DNA from: Mytilus californianus
Lineage: Eukaryota; Mollusca; Bivalvia; Mytilida; Mytilidae
Direction: 5' to 3'
Length of the DNA: 64,000 nucleotides
NCBI RefSeq assembly: GCF_021869535.1
Contig: NW_026262734.1
Span: 95,671,285 to 95,735,284 of the forward strand
The notes below the pieces were generated by a model, which searched no databases, was not told the origin of the DNA, and was given only the letters and a program-made list of their open reading frames with translations. The first letter of the stretch is position 1. Each line of letters begins with the position of its first letter. The position numbers were made by a program, and so were the translations under genes. Shown piece by piece: positions 12,801-25,765 of the stretch.

Positions 12801-13253
12801 AACGGAAGTGCTAGCAAACCTTACCCAAAAAAATCTTAGGATGAAACCAAGGTGCAAAAGAAGGGATAGTTGTACATATTCAACTCTCAGTGGCACCAGC
12901 TATTTTGCCCATAGAGCTCATAGTATGTAAAAATCCGGCGACAAAATAAGTTTGATCGGTGTTGTCATAAGACAGGAAAAGAGAGGGACGTTTTCATAAA
13001 GAAAATTGAGTTGCTTTTATCCATTTGAAAATAATGCAGGAGATTTAAATCAAGGATGACTTTAAAATATAATGTTTAAGTTCAATTGCGTTTCAATTTG
13101 ATTGAATGAATAAACCTTTCAAATGTATTTGTTTAATTGTTTACGGTAATTTTTATTACATGTGTAGGCATTTAGTCTATTGACGTTACTGAATATAGTA
13201 TTGAAGTTGGAGAGAAAGCAGACTATCAATAATATTTCCTGATATTATATATC
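9821..13253. other. Non-coding stretch with a LINE-tail-like remnant
   Basis: No gene is supported. The longest frame here (11,243-11,022, minus) has no known motif. The sequence is AT-rich throughout. The remnant at 10,088-10,200 is given separately. Confidence 0.55.
10088..10200 (-). mobile_element. Probable non-LTR element 3' tail
   Basis: On the minus strand, TTTGGAATAAAGAATATTC is followed by CTACTCTATTCTA. This is an AATAAA-type end plus a short tandem tail, as at 6,721. Little else can be recognised. Confidence 0.35.
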
Positions 13254-13375
13254 AAAATGCAATGGAATGCCATAAAACGGATATAACACAAATAAAATGC
13301 GATTGAAATGCCCTAAAAAGGATATAACACAAAAAATGCGATTGAAATGTCCTAAAAAGGATTTAATATAAAAAC
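13254..13375. repeat. Three tandem units of about 40 bp
   Basis: The unit begins AAATGCGATTGAAATGCCCT and ends AAAAGGATATAACACAA. It starts near 13,254, 13,294 and 13,334, and the third unit decays at its end. Confidence 0.75.
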
Positions 13376-13404
13376 TGTTTATGGATGTAATCAAGTATAT
13401 AATC

Positions 13405-13580
13405 AGCTATTAAAGGTCCCGACATGTTGAACTGTGAAACAATTCAATTGAGGAAACTAACGGCCTAATTTATAACAATACTAGTTACGAAAATCAGATA
13501 TGACAGACACGTACCATGGCAACCATTGAATTATTGGTTCTTAATTTGGGACAAGCACATAAAGAATAAGGCGGCGTTTA
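13405..13580 (+). repeat. R1 repeat fragment
   Basis: It shares the blocks AACTAACGGCCTAA, ATATGACAGACACGTACCA and GGACAAGCACATAAAGAA with the copy at 33,430-33,930. No coding capacity. Confidence 0.6.
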
Positions 13581-15904
13581 ACAACTAAACAATAGACTCA
13601 CAGATATAAGAGTACTCACAGTTACTGCAAGCTAAATTACAGCTACATTAATTAAAAGCGTTGTTTTTTTTCTAATAAAAAGCCTTGATTAACAGTAAAG
13701 ACATTACATATTTCAACTAAATCAAACTGTGAGGAAATAAATTATGAATTGCCTGTTAAAAAAAAAACAAAAAAAAAACAAAAAAAAACACGTTAAATAT
13801 TGTTTCCTAACAAATAATTTTGTGTATTTTTTTGTTAAAACATACAAATCACAATTATTATCTAATATAAGTTTGCATCCTTTTAAAAAAGGTTAGATAA
13901 ACGTCATGAGTTGTAATATGACAAGATTATTGTATACCGCATCGAAACATCACCTTACTTTTTGGTAAATTTTTGATTATTTTCCTCATGACAAAATGTA
14001 ACTTGATTTTCATTTAAATATTTTATTCAAAATAAATGTAGTTATTTGAAATCTCATCAACTTCTAATTCTATTAAAAGTAATGAGGGAAATGACTGTAA
14101 TCACAAAGGAAGGAAATCCACTTAACTAGTACACTTCAACGTGTATGTTTACGTATTTGTATTTGTCACTGTACCAATGTACATGTTTATTAAAGCTATT
14201 TAAGTAAAAAATATGACTTGCTATATTAAAAATGCAAACAAACTGCTTTTCTTTCAATATATCGGAAAAAAAAATGGTGAAATAATAAGTAACGAGTGTC
14301 AAGCATTGCAATCTGATCGTGAAACGTGTGGTATTTGATCGTAAAGCAATTTAATACAATTCAATTGTAACATCTTTGAAAATCTCCTTTGCCTTATTAA
14401 AAGGCGGGGAAGATTAGAAAAAAAAGAAATATGTCTGTCAATATGGTTTAACTTACTTCATGGTAATGTGCACTAAGAAAAAGAACAAAATGCACAAATG
14501 ACGACACATAAACTTTATCGAATCATTAAAGAAAAAAAAACACGGTTTACATCAACAATGGTCACCAAGAGAAGGATTTTGTTTATTTTTTATCAAAATT
14601 GATCGTGAAAGGCAACACGTTATTTTGTTCGTGAAAGCAATACGAGACCAGACAAGACATATAGGTTGCTTATCCTTGAAGGCCGTACGATGAATTAAAT
14701 ATGCTACCGACTCTGGCAGATAGGTGTTTCATCTGCAATCATATCACATCTTCTTTTTTTTTTATCTTCATCGTCAGTAAATTTAATTTATTTTATCATT
14801 GATATTCCTTAATTAATTGTAGTGTATGATATCTGAATAAGGTCACCAGGTGCATAACTTGTCGAATTATAAATATCTTTGTATCTATAATGTTAAATGC
14901 ATTAGCGAATGCACGAACTTAGAGGGGGCCTTGGGATCTCGCCTGAAAATAGATTGAATGTGTACACATTCATATACTTTATAGTACCATCTAGTCTAGG
15001 TGGTAAAAATTTCAACTTTTGTACCTCGAATGTGATTGGATTAGTCTTCTAGCTTGGTCTTTAAATTTACTGGTTGTTTTCTACTTTCTATCGTTTATTT
15101 TACAACATCCGGTCTCGCTCAGTTTGGAGATGAAAAGTCACCCTTAGAGTTTTTTCTCATTGTATGTATCTTTCAAAAACTGTTTTAATTTAAGGGGACA
15201 TACAATTCCTTTACGCTAAGCACACATCACTATAGTAATGTCATGAACACTGTATAACTCTACCATGTCTAAGTCATCACAATATGTTAAGATGAAGTAA
15301 TCTAGCGAATTTTTTTTCAGCTCGAACATAAAAAAAATATTAGCCCGGCGTATCTTATATGGCTATCATTCATTATTTCCACCGCCGCTGTTTAGACATC
15401 GCGTGACATAGACAAATGATAGTTTTTTTTTATTAAAAGCTCATGATGACCTTTTTAATTCTGATTTTCCAGGATACTGATCATAATGTTGAACCATTTT
15501 GACAGACAGATTTTTTTTTTTTACAAAAGTTTTCCTTATAATTCAATAAATTAGAATATCTGTTGTCCTTTCAGGTGTCTTCTCGATAAGATTTCCTTCA
15601 CAATCCCATACCAGATCTTTCACGATCCTCTCGCAATACTTGACAACCGTTACTTATTCTTTCACGATAATTTGTTTCTCAATATACCAAAAGACAGCCG
15701 TAAACTCGTGTCGGCTGTTAAAAAAAAGAAAGATTGATGACTGAAAAACACCGCGAAAACCCTAGATGAATGAACTGGTAAATTTACGATTACTAAGCAG
15801 ATTTGGTTTCCATTTCCGGAAATTCCTTGTATTTTCGGTTTTCACTGATCTGTTTATGAATACGTAAGTGTCTGACATTGATACCAGACGATCTAAATGG
15901 TACA
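13581..15904. other. Non-coding stretch
   Basis: AT-rich sequence without a gene that I can support. An R1 end remnant at 14,660-14,752 (minus) carries GAAGGCCGTACGATGA and GCAATCATATCACATCTTC. Poly(A) and poly(T) runs of 8-12 bases are frequent. Confidence 0.55.
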
Positions 15905-16873
15905 TTTACTGTGACTTGACTTTGAGTGTTGCTCTCCACCTATTGCAAATTATTCAAAATTCTGACCAAATTCCAATTTATTTTATAAAACCAAACTGTT
16001 CAACTGGTCAGAAATTTGAACAAACTGCTATAGAAAACCACAGTCAAGTGGTGAAAGTGCAAGGTGATAAATTAAAGCATACTTACAATCCTTCCTATAA
16101 GACTTTAATTCCGCTTCAATGTTATTTTGAAAAATCAGTCAAACAGTTTGTATAGAAATTTTATTGTTATTGTCATGCTAAAGGTGATGGATAGAAGTTT
16201 TGAATTGCTATAAAAATGTCCAAACAAAGCTTTCATACAATTTTTCTTTCGAAGAGTCTTCTATATTCATAAGAATCAGACATCATTTGAATTAAAAAAT
16301 CTTATATTCAGTAAAATATATGTAAAATTACAATACGTTGTTAATAAGTTTCCATGGGAGATAACCTAAAACATTATTCTTTTGAATATTAAAGACTTTT
16401 CGAAAGAAAAATTGATTATCTCCCATGGAAACTTCCTAACAACGTATTGTAATTTCACACATATTTTACTGAATATAAAATGTTTGAATTCAAATGATGT
16501 CTGATTATTATGAATATAGAAGACTTTTAGAAAGAAAAATTGTATGAAACCTTAGTTTTGACATTTTTATAGCAATTCAAAACTTCTATCCATCACCTTT
16601 AGCATGACAATAACAATAACATTTCTATACAAACTGTTAGACTGATTTTTCATAATAACATTGAAGTGGAATTAAAGTCTTATAGGATTGTAAGTACGCT
16701 TTATTTTATCACCTTGCACTTTCACCACTTGACTGTGGTTTTCTACAGCAGTTTGTTCAAATTTCTGACCAGTTGAACAGTTTGGTTTTATAAAACAAAT
16801 TGCAATTTGGTCAGAATTTTGAATAAGTTGCAATAGGTGGAGAGCAACACTAACAGTAAAATCACAGTAATAC
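15905..16873. repeat. Near-palindrome: 460-bp inverted arms, 51-bp loop
   Basis: The left arm (15,905-16,364) and the right arm (16,416-16,873) are reverse complements with scattered substitutions and few indels. Each arm carries an open frame read outward-to-centre: plus strand on the left, minus strand on the right. The two protein readings share blocks such as SVALHLLQ, IQNSDQI, FIKPNCSTGQKFEQTA and ENHSQVVKVQGDK. The loop itself copies part of the arm (AAAGACTTTT-GAAAGAAAAATT). I do not recognise the encoded sequence. It may be a duplicated exon or a transposon piece. Transcripts through it would form a long hairpin. Confidence 0.85.
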
Positions 16874-17903
16874 ACATCTATCTGTTTGCCATGAAATCTG
16901 AAAATAAACTAGGAAAACAAAATGTTGCTGATAAAAGGGAGCAGGGCTGTAATGCCTTCTTGAAAATTTGACGTGGAATGGAAACAAAGCGGAAACACAT
17001 TTAATATAGTGTGGCTGAGGTGTCTAACTGATAGATTTTTCGTAAACATCTGAAAACAACTACTTGTTTTATAAAATAATTCTTGTTTGCCGAAGTTTTG
17101 AATGTGTTCGCCTGTTTTGTTTATATGCTTGTATGAACTATGCGTTCTTCCTGTAAGATTTTTTGTGTACGTTGATTTTATCATTTGTTCCACCCGTTGA
17201 AATGTTTTTTGACGAGGGGTGAGATTCTTATAGTGTTGGTGATGTTACATCGTTAATAGTAATGTTTTATGTAAATTGGTGATATCACGGGTTTTTATTT
17301 AAACGTAGCCGATTAAAAACTTCAGAGGAACAAATCCACAAAAAAGAAAAAAACGCTGTTAATTAAAATATACATGCATTATAATTTGCTATATCAGTTC
17401 TAAATCTACATCTCGATATAGTATTCGATTCATTTTTTCAAATATTGGTTCGCCCTGTACTGAAATATTTAAAAAACACACCAACTGAATTTGTTTCAAT
17501 AGTACTTGACAGAGGAATATTTATTCTTAAAAAATCAAAAAAGATACAGAAATACAAAAGCAGAAATTTTTCACAGATCAATGGGTAAAGTATTGGAATT
17601 CTTTGTTTCATTACAGTATAAAGATGAAAAAGATAGAAGTTTTAAAAATTATATCAAACAAGAACAAAATCCTATAACTGAGACAATTTATTCATTATGT
17701 TATACAACAACCGAAATAACCTATTTCAAGACTAATGTCTACACAAAGATTGTCTAAAACACCAACAAACATCACTGATAACTGCCTACAAGTCTAGGGA
17801 TGCATTCGTTACTCTAGGCTCTATAAGAGAAATTTACACCGTTGACACATCATTTACATATAGTACATAAATATTTTTATTTGTTAATAACGCTTCGTTG
17901 CAG
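16874..17903. other. Non-coding stretch before the Ig exon
   Basis: Two frames of 80-95 codons (17,193-16,909 minus; 17,506-17,757 plus) have no recognisable motif or clear splice signals. I do not call them as genes. The signal-peptide exon expected upstream of the V-like exon was not found here. Confidence 0.5.
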
Positions 17904-18281
17904 GGACACTGGCTGCGAATGTTTCCATCAATCAAAACATTACGGGACTTCTTGAAAATAAAGATACTGATCTGACATGCTCATTTTTCCTAGAAAGGGT
18001 TGAACAGATTGTCAGTGTACAAATTATTGCAAAAAACATAACGGATGAAACAATTGCAATATTCAATCCCGATATAGCGGCAAAGCTACACACATCAGCA
18101 AAGTATCTTTCTGGAAGAGTGACACTGACAAATATAACAACTACGTCAACGAACGCATCAATGACATTCCACAAACTTAAATGCATGGATGAAAAGGACT
18201 ATATGTGTAAATTGTACTACAATGACATGAAAAATGGTATATCGGATGTGAAGTCTGAAGAAACCAGGATATTAGTACAAG
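17904..18281 (+). CDS. V-like immunoglobulin exon of an Ig-superfamily gene
   Basis: This exon is open from the acceptor CGTTGCAG to the donor GTAAAG and starts and ends in phase 1, the usual form of a shuffled Ig exon. It encodes about 125 residues. DLTCSFF supplies the first cysteine, MTFHKLKCMDEKDYMCKLY supplies the second (D-x-x-x-Y-x-C), and the strand order before it is V-set-like with no clear core tryptophan. An extra cysteine (LKC) lies near the second one. N-glycosylation sequons are frequent (NVS, NIT), which fits an extracellular domain. Joined to the next exon it reads LVQ-A-PPSKPD, a natural domain linker. The gene may be a cell-surface or secreted recognition protein. The ligand is unknown. 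Confidence 0.82.
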
Positions 18282-19404
18282 GTAAAGATTTTCTTTGCAT
18301 ACTTCACGTATCTCTTAATGTATCTTGAATTATTAGAGATGCTACATTATCAGCAAAAGGAACTAAATTGAGTGGCTCAAACAATAATCACAATTGATGG
18401 TTTAAAGATCTGAAAGACAAATGGATTAATTACAGATTCAAAAATCAGAATATGTATTCACTATGTGCTTAACCGACACTTATTTAAGTGAGCGGTGGAG
18501 ATGACAATTAAAAAAAAATATACCTAGATACCTCATGGCATTCTAATAGCACAATGACATGTTTAAATTGTGTAGTTTTTGAAAATATGTGTCGTTTATA
18601 TAAAAGCTGGTGCCATCACGCCTTAAATCAAGGTCGAAGTTCGTCACTCAAACATTTCACATTTTCATCTAGAAAAATAAACTCTGCATTGTTTTCCATT
18701 AAATAAATTATACAAGTAGTAATGTGTTTCAACGCTTAAGTTCCGACTAAAGATGTTTTTCATATTTGCATATGACGTCAGAATAACCATTTAACTGTTC
18801 CGAAGGTAAAAAGCTTTACAGAAATTTCAAAGCCTAATAAATAAAAGTTACAAAATGACCTTGATCTTTGACCTTGACAAATAGCATTTCAAGACAGGAT
18901 ATAAATACATCTTAGAATAATAGGTATTGATAGAGTTTCCAAAATTCATTGTTGATAAAATCCGACAACATTTGCAGGTTATTAAATTTCATCTCAGTTG
19001 TTTTCAGGTTTTGACATAGTACTGAATTTTAAAACATTCTCACTGTTAGTCTCAATACACGAGAGACAGAAAGAAATCGCTTCCAACCTGGAACAAAGCG
19101 ACATTCAATAAACTGGTGAAAACCGGAATTTCATGTTTTTGACGACCTGCGTTTTTTTATAGAGAGACAAAGACCGGTTCACCTTGTCCTTGTTGAGCAA
19201 AGAACACTATTACATTTTAAGACATTTTCGCATACCAAGTTATGGTGACATATGCATGCTGTTACACAAGTGCTCTGCTTTTCGACAGGCATGTCTAGGT
19301 TATTACATATCTTCATTAAATAACTTCATACCGTGACATTATTAATACTTGACAAAAGTTAGGGTGTAGAAAATATAAAATATTATTCATCCTTATTTGA
19401 CAGC

Positions 19405-20149
19405 ATACCGTATAGCCGGTTAGTTTCGCGGGTGTTTATTTTCGCTTATTTTGACGGATAAACGAAAATCGCGAAAATAAATTGCGCGAAAATTTATGCA
19501 TACGTTGGGAAGTTTCGAAGTTAACATCGTTAAAGGATTTTGTATTATATAAAACGATCTTTTTTTTTTCCTGTCGGCAGGTCAATAACGGTATATGTTA
19601 GTTTTTACAAGATAAATGCCAAAGGGCATAGTACATACATGTATTTTATAAAATAACTGTCAGGTGTGTATACCCTTATTAATAAGTGTCAATTAGAATA
19701 AGAGTGTAAGGTACTCTTATCAGATAATTGCCCTTATTAATTAGTGTCAAACTATATAAGAGTTGTAAACACTGATGATAATTTTGTAACCTAACTAGCA
19801 AGTACATCAAAGGTCCGATCAAGTTCGTAATAATTAAATTGTAAAATTTACAAGACATTTGAATACCTGTAACAAATATCTAAGTTAGCGGTATTCTAAT
19901 GATTAACTGTATCAGAATCTAATCAATAAATAAGAGGTCATTCCGGTAAAAAAAAAAATTATTTATAACAATAGACACTTGTTTGTCAAGTTTTACAAAT
20001 TTTTAACTGCAACAATTTCAGTAACCACCAAAATATTTAATTGGGATTCGAGAATCCACCAAAATAAAAACCGCCAAAATTTTTCGTATACTTTGTTGCC
20101 CCTAAATCCCGAAATTTTACACTCGCGAAAATAACCCGCTATACGGTAT
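19405..20149. mobile_element. MITE-like element with 31-bp terminal inverted repeats
   Basis: The left end ATACCGTATAGCCGGTTAGT and the right end, read on the opposite strand, ATACCGTATAGCGGGTTATT, match at 28 of the first 31 positions, including a TTTCGCG core. No transposase is encoded. Inside, a segment around TTATTAATAAGTGTCAA is duplicated at 19,673 and 19,731. A target duplication is not clear, so the superfamily is open. Confidence 0.7.
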
Positions 20150-20247
20150 ATGCATATCACATGTACAGTATCTAATATATGTCTCTTGCAAGTGGTGCAT
20201 GAAAAAATGGTCACGGTGACATAATCATTGGGGTAGTATAATGATAT

Positions 20248-20270
20248 GACGTCGTCGTCGTCGTCGTCGT
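20248..20270. repeat. (CGT)n microsatellite
   Basis: Seven CGT units just outside the MITE-like element. Frames through it give Asp or Ser runs and are not coding. Confidence 0.85.
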
Positions 20271-20373
20271 ACGAAGACTTTAGGTTTCCAGACAAAAACA
20301 TGTGTATAAATTTATGGATCGCTATGAAATTGTCCCCCAGGACTTCATACCATAAAAGGAAAGTTGATATTGT

Positions 20374-20383
<10 letters not shown>

Positions 20384-20404
<21 letters not shown>

Positions 20405-20406
20405 GG
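20384..20406. repeat. G23 run after a T12 run
   Basis: T12 (20,372-20,383) is followed directly by 23 G. It may form a G-quadruplex and is a likely site of length error. Confidence 0.85.
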
Positions 20407-20669
20407 TTATTGTTTTGATGGTTTAGGAATAAGGGACCAAAAAAGGATCCAAAAAAAGCATTGCTCTTGTTTCAGGACCATAACTTGTGTATTAGTGTAT
20501 AGATCTATATGAAATTATACCATAAAGTACCATACCTCAATAGAAAGGTTGGGATTGATTTTAGAGGTGATAGCTTTACCCGTTTAAGAACTTGAAAGCG
20601 AAAAGGGCCGAAAGACAATACTTTTCTAATACGTTGTTTAAATTGCATATTTCTTGACAAATTTCAATT

Positions 20670-21125
20670 GGGTTTAATTCAAAGTCTTGAATTCTTGGGG
20701 TTCTTTAATATGCTGAATCTAACCGTTTATTTTGATTTTGGATATTGGGTCTCGTTTTTAAATTGGTCTATATCGAAGTTTAAAGGGTCCAAAATTATAC
20801 TTTGTTTGATTTCGTCAAACATTGAATTCTTGGGGTTCTTTGATATGCCAAATCTAACCGTGTATTTAGATTTTTTATTTTTGGGCAAGTTTTCAAATAA
20901 GTCCACATTAGTGTTCAAAATCTAACTTAGTTTGATTTAAACAAAGTTAAATTCATTGGATTCTTTTATACGTTCTTAGATTGTTTTGTTTTGAGCCCAG
21001 TTTTCAAGTTGGTCCAAAACGGGGTTCAAAATCAAATTTTGTGACGTTTTTTGATCAACTGAATTTAACCGTGTATTTAAATTTTGGATTTTGAGCCCCG
21101 TTATCAAATTCAAAGTATTGTACCG
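20670..21125. repeat. Tandem array, unit about 125-135 bp
   Basis: The segment GAATTCTTGGGGTTCTTT followed by ATATGC and TCTAACCGT-TATTT starts at 20,689 and 20,824. A weaker copy starts near 20,949 and a partial one near 21,055. The array is old and diverged. Confidence 0.7.
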
Positions 21126-22539
21126 TAACACTTACAATGACAAGACTTTGTCGTAATCGGATTGTGTCAAATACCAAAATCAGTTCACTCTGACATTGAC
21201 CTTGAACCTAGACCGCAATGATAGTTATTTGTGTACAGAGCATATCTGGAGAACTTAGGTTAACCAAACTAAGTCAAACTAAGTGTGGAGATGCACTATT
21301 GGAAAGTGATTTGACAGTAAGATTATGTCTTTGTGGCTTTGACAGTTGACCCCAAAAACGTTGATTGACCTTTACCATTGAGATGGTTGATAGCCGAAAA
21401 TCTCTAAAAATGAATGTACACCCCCGTACAGTTTTAGTCCCGCATTGTGGACAGCTCTAGTTTATACCATAGAAACTATACTAATATGTACTGTGCACTA
21501 ATTACTTATGAATAGTTTTTTGTCTTAAATGGGTGCATATCGTTAGCCTTAAAAAATCTTTAAGAAGTATAAATCTAGTTTTTGGGGTGTAAACTGACAA
21601 AATGTGTGAATTTTGTTGTCATAAAAATGTAAAATGATCAGTGAGTTTTGTTACACTTCTTACTTCATTCAGAATACCATACTGTAACGTAAAGATAAGG
21701 TAAGAGATTGTGTGAACTATTTTTTTTTATATCAAAGTGTGTCTCAATCCATGAAATTATATCTGTCACCAAGCTTTAATTTAAGTTGGTATCTATAGTG
21801 TACAGTGTTATCAGTTTCATGTGTGTGAAGAATCATTTACGTAATAGGTGCGTTGCTTAAAGGACTTTATTTGGCTACTTAAAGTAAGTCCATAAAATTG
21901 AAATGAAAAGTATTTTAAGTTGATGAACATGTAGGAATTAGAACGGTTATCTCGATCTTTATTATCGAAACGTTGACATTTACACCATTTTAAACAAATT
22001 GAGGCCAAGTAAACATAGCCATCCTTTAAATAAACTGATTCTGAAAGGTTATAAATTTTACACTGTCATATGACATGTATGATAATTGAACACTGTTCTG
22101 ATCAGTACGAACGATTTTGTTATCAATAAATCAAAATAATAACTAAATATTATTGCAAAACAGGTATTTACACTAACGGTCCTATATTCTGTCGATTCTT
22201 ATATTTTTGCATTGCACAAGATTATGTTTTTATCTGACTATTTATGACTTTTTTACACGCATTCCGTTTAATATGTACTGATATACAAGTCTTACACGTC
22301 TAAGATACATGGTATTTATTTTAGTTGTTATTGGCATTGATTTAGCTTTCAGTTATAAAATATGAAAATTACACTCTATAAATTGCATGCGTTCGAAGTG
22401 ATTTCTTGGATTTACCTTCATCAGGAACGTTCAAAGCCGAGTATTTAAAGCCATGGATGTATCAAAACGAAATAGTTGAAGAGCTGTAACTGCTAGTTCT
22501 CTTTGACCGGTACTTTGTGTCTTAAGTCTTTAGTCTTTA

Positions 22540-22945
22540 GTCGGTTTTAGTGTGCTTTGGGATTCATTTCTTTTTCCACTGATTTTTATAGTTCATACTT
22601 ATGTTGTTTTTTCACTCCACTGTCCCAGGTTAGGGGAGGAGTTCTACACCTTGTTTAACCCAGCCATATTCTTTATGTTCAAATTCCACGTAAGAAGCCT
22701 GCAAATCAGTAGTTGTCGTTTAGTTTCTGCATATCACATTTGTTTTTCGTTTATTGTTTCATACATTTAGCAGGCAGTAAATGTTATTGGTTGAATGGTT
22801 TTACATGTGTCTTATCGGGGCTTATGTATTGCTTGCTATCTGGTAGTACTTATTGCTTAAGGCCATAGGTTGACAACGTAACCTTTACGTTATATGGTCT
22901 CTGGTGGAAAACTGTCTAACTTGCAATCATACCACATCAATTTTT
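22540..22945 (-). repeat. R1 repeat copy
   Basis: It shares GTCCCAGGTTAGGGGAG, TTGTCGTTTAGTTTCTGC, ATATCACATTTGTTTTTCG and the end GCAATCATACCACATC with the minus-orientation copy at 7,500-7,912. No protein. Confidence 0.7.
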
Positions 22946-25224
22946 ATATAGAGATCATGATTCGACAGATTAAATATTCAAGTCAAATATTTTATGTTTT
23001 AACAAACATAATCTGAAAAAGAAATATATTTCCGGCTATGGAAATATATCGATATTGCTTGTTTGCATTGTATTTAGTTGAAAATTAGAATTGATGCTAT
23101 TTATTCACACTACAGTTTATCCTTTATATGTCTTTGTGCTTTTATGTTTCTTTCTTTGGCCCTAAGTGTTCTTTCACTTGTACTTTATTTCGCCTTTACT
23201 TTTTTTTTCATTCAAGCGTCACTAATAAGTTTTTGTAGACGAAATGCGCGTCCGGTGTTCAAATTATAAGCCTGGTATCTTTGGTATTATGGTATTATGA
23301 CTATTGACGTGAATTTTTGCATCTAGTAATCGGGTTTTTAGCTTTGGGAGTTTCTGGTGCAGATAAGTTCAGAGGTCTAATTCGGACGCAAGAGGGGTTT
23401 TCAATGTTTGTTTCATTCTGTATACACTTGTATACTATATACTATATGTACTATCAACTACAAATGTTTTGTTGTTTGCGTCTTTGTCTAATTTATTTTT
23501 AACAACAACAACTTTTTTTGTATGTGCATGGTTTTTTTTTTGTCAATTGTGCTGTACATGTATATTTGTGATGTTGCATTGGGTTTTGTGGTCAGTTGTC
23601 TTCTTTTTATGTGATGTATGTTTACACAGCTTTGGATTTCGATCACAATTTTTCTCACATTAACCTATTTTTATATTTTGGGTTGCTCATCCAATTTTGT
23701 TAATATGACATAACTATACCACAACTGTCATACAAGTGTGGAAGGTTTAGCTAACTATAAAATTAGATTTAACTCACCATTTTCTTCGGAAAATTCATTC
23801 ACTAAGTCAGGAATATGACAAATGTTTTGCCCTTTTGAACCCGTGGATGATAAAGTCTAACGTTTGATTTTGTCAGTTTTTTATGGACTTCCCCTTTTTG
23901 AATTTACCTTGGAGTTTGCTGTTTTTGTGATACGCTTTTAGACAGAGCTAAAAGGCAATATATCAATGACCTAATCAAATATCATCTGGCAAAGTATGTG
24001 TTTTCAATATTTCCTTTTAGTATTAAACCATCCGTGTTCATCCTATGTTTAAATATCTGAATGCAGTTCCATACCTTTAAGTTAGAGTAAAAACAAATAC
24101 TTTTATATGAGTTTAATTTAACGGTTTACTTGGATAAAATATAGCTACAAAAATATCTGTATAACAAATTAGCCAAACATTTTTTTTCAATAAAGATAAC
24201 GAGGCGTTTGAAGTTGAACGGCTCGTTAGTTTTTATACTAAGATTCTACATGCATATAACAGGGGTAGCTAATTTATCTCAAGATAGAAATGTAACGAAA
24301 ATATGTAATCCTTTGATCGTGATTAGTCAATCTTCATACAATTAGCCAATCAGAACAGTGTATTTGTAACTATAAAAACTCTCACGAGAGAGTATCGCTT
24401 TATTCATTTGCTTATAAAACAAAATGAATTCACAATTAAGCATTTTTGATATAAGTTAAAAAAACACTTTTAAAGATGATATTTGGAATATATAAAACAC
24501 ATTTTTCCAGTCAATTTTTTTTAATGTTACAAAAAAATTGTAATGCATAATGCAAAGTAATGTTTCAAATTCGTAAATACGGTGTGATCGTTTATTAAAT
24601 GACAAAGGTATGTGTGTCACAATTAAAAAAACACTGTTGTAAATTCAAAAAACATAGCTATTTTTTTTTATTAATTCAAAAAATGCGATTAGATGAGTAT
24701 TGCAATAATAAGAACTTGTATTGTGATATTTGATACATATAACTGAATGCAGATTTTTCTGAAACAGCAGGAATTAATCTCGCATTGTTTTCTTTTCTTC
24801 ACAAATAACAACGCACGCAATAATTTCTGAATTTACATTCAACCCAATTCAATTTGCACAATTTCATAAATTCATCTTCCTGAGATCCACGTTTTTGGAA
24901 TTGTACATGTATCATCTTTCAATCCGCAGATTGTCCATCAAAATTTAAAATCTTGTATTGGCATATGATATTCTGGTCTCACTTTCTAATAAAAATAACT
25001 CTTGGAAAACTTTTAAAAAGCATAATATACATCTACTCTAAAAGTGCACATTCATGGACAATTTTGTTATCAAATGGTTCAAATTTATTTTTTAATCAGA
25101 AAATTTTTGATTTATGTTATAAAATGGTAATAGTGCTTAAAAACAAAAACATCAAAGAAGGATTTCTATTACATATATCTTGATGCTAATTGGTGGAATT
25201 GATGGTGTGGCACTTACATTATAA

Positions 25225-25326
25225 GATCTTTCCACTTTTCTGTGGAAAGACCTATTGTATTTGTTCTGATTATTAGGTCTTTCCACTTTTCTGTGGAAAG
25301 ACCTATTGTTTTTGTTCTGATTATTA
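25225..25326. repeat. Two tandem 51-bp units, each with a hairpin
   Basis: Each unit holds TCTTTCCACTTTTCTGTGG AAAGA, a 9-bp perfect stem with a 6-base loop, then CCTATTG and TTTGTTCTGATTATTA. Units start at 25,225 and 25,276. They head the direct repeat that follows. Confidence 0.85.
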
Positions 25327-25765
25327 TTATTATTTTCTTCCGCCAAATTTTATTCTCGCGTAACATTTTTGTTTCGCAATATGTCACTAAGATATTTCTT
25401 ATGTAGTATCATACAGTTTATGCGCTTTTATTTTCACCCATTCTAAGCCGAACAATTTTCTTTGTAAGAGTTATCTCCCCAAACACTGTTTTCCTTGTGA
25501 CTACATCTACTCCGTAACGGCAAAAGAAAGCGACAAATTTATTTTTTAAAATTGCTCGTTATATCCTTAGCATGATTTGTCCTATTTGACCGAAGCGATA
25601 TGAACACTCCATTTGAGAGTTATTTCCCCTTATGCATGTGATATAAGTAATATGCATTTCTAACTGGTAAACCATAAGTGATAGAGACCTAGGGTCTTTT
25701 GATTTTAGGTCCTTGGTCCAAAAAAATGAAAATTAGGTCAAGGTCAAAGGTCAAGGTCACATTCT
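25327..25765 (+). repeat. Dispersed repeat, copy 1, with receptor half-sites
   Basis: It matches 26,472-26,925 over its full length, from TTTTCTTCCGCCAAATTTT to AGGTCAAAGGTCAAGGTCA. No coding frame. The end has three AGGTCA words in direct order. Confidence 0.8.

Noticed and set aside
25152..25346. Asn-rich minus-strand protein with repeats
   Set aside because: The repeat in the protein is only the translation of the 51-bp tandem hairpin units.
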